From Aralia elata (taxonomy: Eukaryota > Streptophyta > Magnoliopsida > Apiales > Araliaceae), in NCBI GenBank assembly GCA_034770075.1, contig CM068382.1, forward strand, positions 2,170,001 to 2,234,000: 64,000 bases of DNA, given 5' to 3'. This document shows, one piece after another, positions 62,963-64,000 of the stretch. The number at the start of each line of letters is the position of its first letter. The first letter of the stretch is position 1. Position numbers and translations under genes: made by a program. The notes below the pieces were generated by a model that worked only from the letters and a program-made list of their open reading frames with translations, searched no databases and had not been told where the DNA came from.

Positions 62963-63101
62963 TAATTTGTAGATAGACCTTGAGAAAATCTGACACAATC
63001 ATTGCAGTTCTCTGTGGATTCAATGTGCTGACAGGAGTAGCGCGCATTTCTTCACAGACACACCAAACATGTATGACAGAGAGGAGAGGTCCCACAACCA
63101 T
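62457..63101 (-). CDS. ROOT UVB SENSITIVE (RUS/DUF647) protein, 5' part off window
   Basis: Two exons on the minus strand, 62979-63101 and 62457-62882, join in phase 0 (FLK then TGKISSPADLRYRED) and code the last 182 residues to the stop. The block NRGTKWTDMVLEHNATGEDALRGW is split in this description only, and the ending AKGWHTDRFLDGTGSRFAF is the hallmark of the RUS family. RUS proteins are plastid or membrane-associated and act in UV-B and vitamin-B6-linked root responses. The sequence feels closest to RUS6, but that is from memory. A TA microsatellite (62931-62961) lies in the last intron. Upstream exons are probably beyond 64000. Confidence 0.88.
62931..62961. repeat. (AT)n microsatellite in the last RUS intron
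   Basis: A 31-bp AT run inside a 96-bp intron, so it makes up a third of it. Confidence 0.9.
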
Positions 63102-64000
63102 CTGTAAGATGCCATCTATTATACCATCCAGTAATACATATAGTGATATAGAGTTATTTACTTCAATGTATTTAGGGCAGGTTCAAGTTAAACCCAATGT
63201 AAAATATTTCAATCCATCATAACCTCAATAAAAAAAAAAAAAACAATTTACTGTTATTGCTATTGTTAGATTTCACTTTTCTCACATGCTTGCATCACTG
63301 CCAATCGATGGTAGAGAGTTATTTTATTAAAATAGCATCCTGACCAATAATAATATCATATGCTTATCTATTTGACGTTTGAAGCACGTAGCAATAGATG
63401 TTGAATGCAATTGATATTTTGAACTGAGTATTGCATGAGATACCTAATAATCCAATGGTAGACTTAGAAACTCAGCTACCTCTAATAAGAAATTAATACG
63501 GATGAAAGCATAGAATAATATTTACATCAAGTATAAGATGAAATTTTCTCATATATAGAGGCGGGTGTGTGGCCATAAAATATATATATTGAGAAAGAAT
63601 ACTACTTTTAATCCCAGCCCATATGATCTACTGCTACTGTGCTAGCTCCAATGTACCAATGACTTCAGTTATGTAATTAGAACCTCGTGCCATCCATAAA
63701 AGGTGATTGTTGTTTTGTTAGAAAACTTTTACTAACGAATTCCAATCATAGTTGATGACTTAAAATGAGAAATTAAGCACGTCCAGGAATGTCAGACTCA
63801 TTCCCAGCACCTCTATCTATATCTAGGTCATGTGATACGATATCACCGTAAATAGATATACCAAACAATTTATGCTACAACCTCTGTAGTGTCACCATTG
63901 TTACAGCTAACAATTATCACTACCAAAAGATGTATAACAAACAATTGATGCAATGATATTTTGGCATCAATCATGAAGAACTGGATACATATATTAATTT
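63102..64000. other. intron of the RUS gene, no exon seen
   Basis: Upstream (on the minus strand) of the exon starting at 63101, whose acceptor TTACAG is clear. I found no further RUS-like coding stretch up to the edge. Confidence 0.5.

Noticed and set aside
62512..62976. 154-codon plus-strand frame at the right end
   Set aside because: It is the antisense of the RUS terminal exon, which is clearly conserved on the minus strand.

Overview
This is a 64 kb stretch of a flowering-plant nuclear genome, almost certainly a eudicot. The evidence is AT-rich DNA, genes split by GT-AG introns, plant-only families (11S globulin, R2R3-MYB, patellin, RUS/DUF647) and a dense load of small DNA transposons. 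The species cannot be read from the window. An asterid is a guess from general resemblance only.

Layout. (1) 916-3570, minus: a signal-peptidase-like (S26) gene related to the mitochondrial inner-membrane protease, with its last exon(s) off the left edge. (2) 3571-7747: a transposon-rich divergent spacer. (3) 7748-10760, plus: a TOM1-like (TOL) ESCRT-0-type ubiquitin adaptor. (4) 12378-27239, plus: a complete 18-exon cohesin SMC1 gene, including one AT-AC (U12-type) intron. (5) 28371-30197, plus: a patellin (SEC14-GOLD). (6) 30198-34492: a tRNA-Arg-like fragment and a 1.35 kb long-inverted-repeat element with a perfect 9-bp target duplication. (7) 34493-36365, plus: an 11S globulin with a seed-type promoter. 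(8) 37856-45043, plus: a 14-exon TIM44. (9) 45044-54292: mostly repeats, holding a decayed SLU7 splicing-factor pseudogene (about 46770-47510, minus). (10) 54293-55558, minus: an R2R3-MYB of the MYB13/14/15 type. (11) 55559-62456: AT-rich, no gene recognised. (12) 62457-63101, minus: the 3' end of a RUS (DUF647) gene running off the right edge.

The genes do not form a pathway; this is ordinary euchromatin with unrelated housekeeping, seed-storage and stress-regulator genes. Exon chains for SMC1, TIM44, TOL, patellin, 11S globulin and MYB were joined by hand. All keep frame and give proteins of about family length, so they look functional.

I did not find a new multi-gene system. The most interesting items are the AT-AC intron in the SMC1 hinge, an S26-family protein in which both catalytic dyad positions appear replaced, the SLU7 pseudogene with a large internal deletion, a tandem-repeat tail on the TOL protein, an E2F-like site in front of SMC1, and several transposon families whose paired copies can be recognised within the window.
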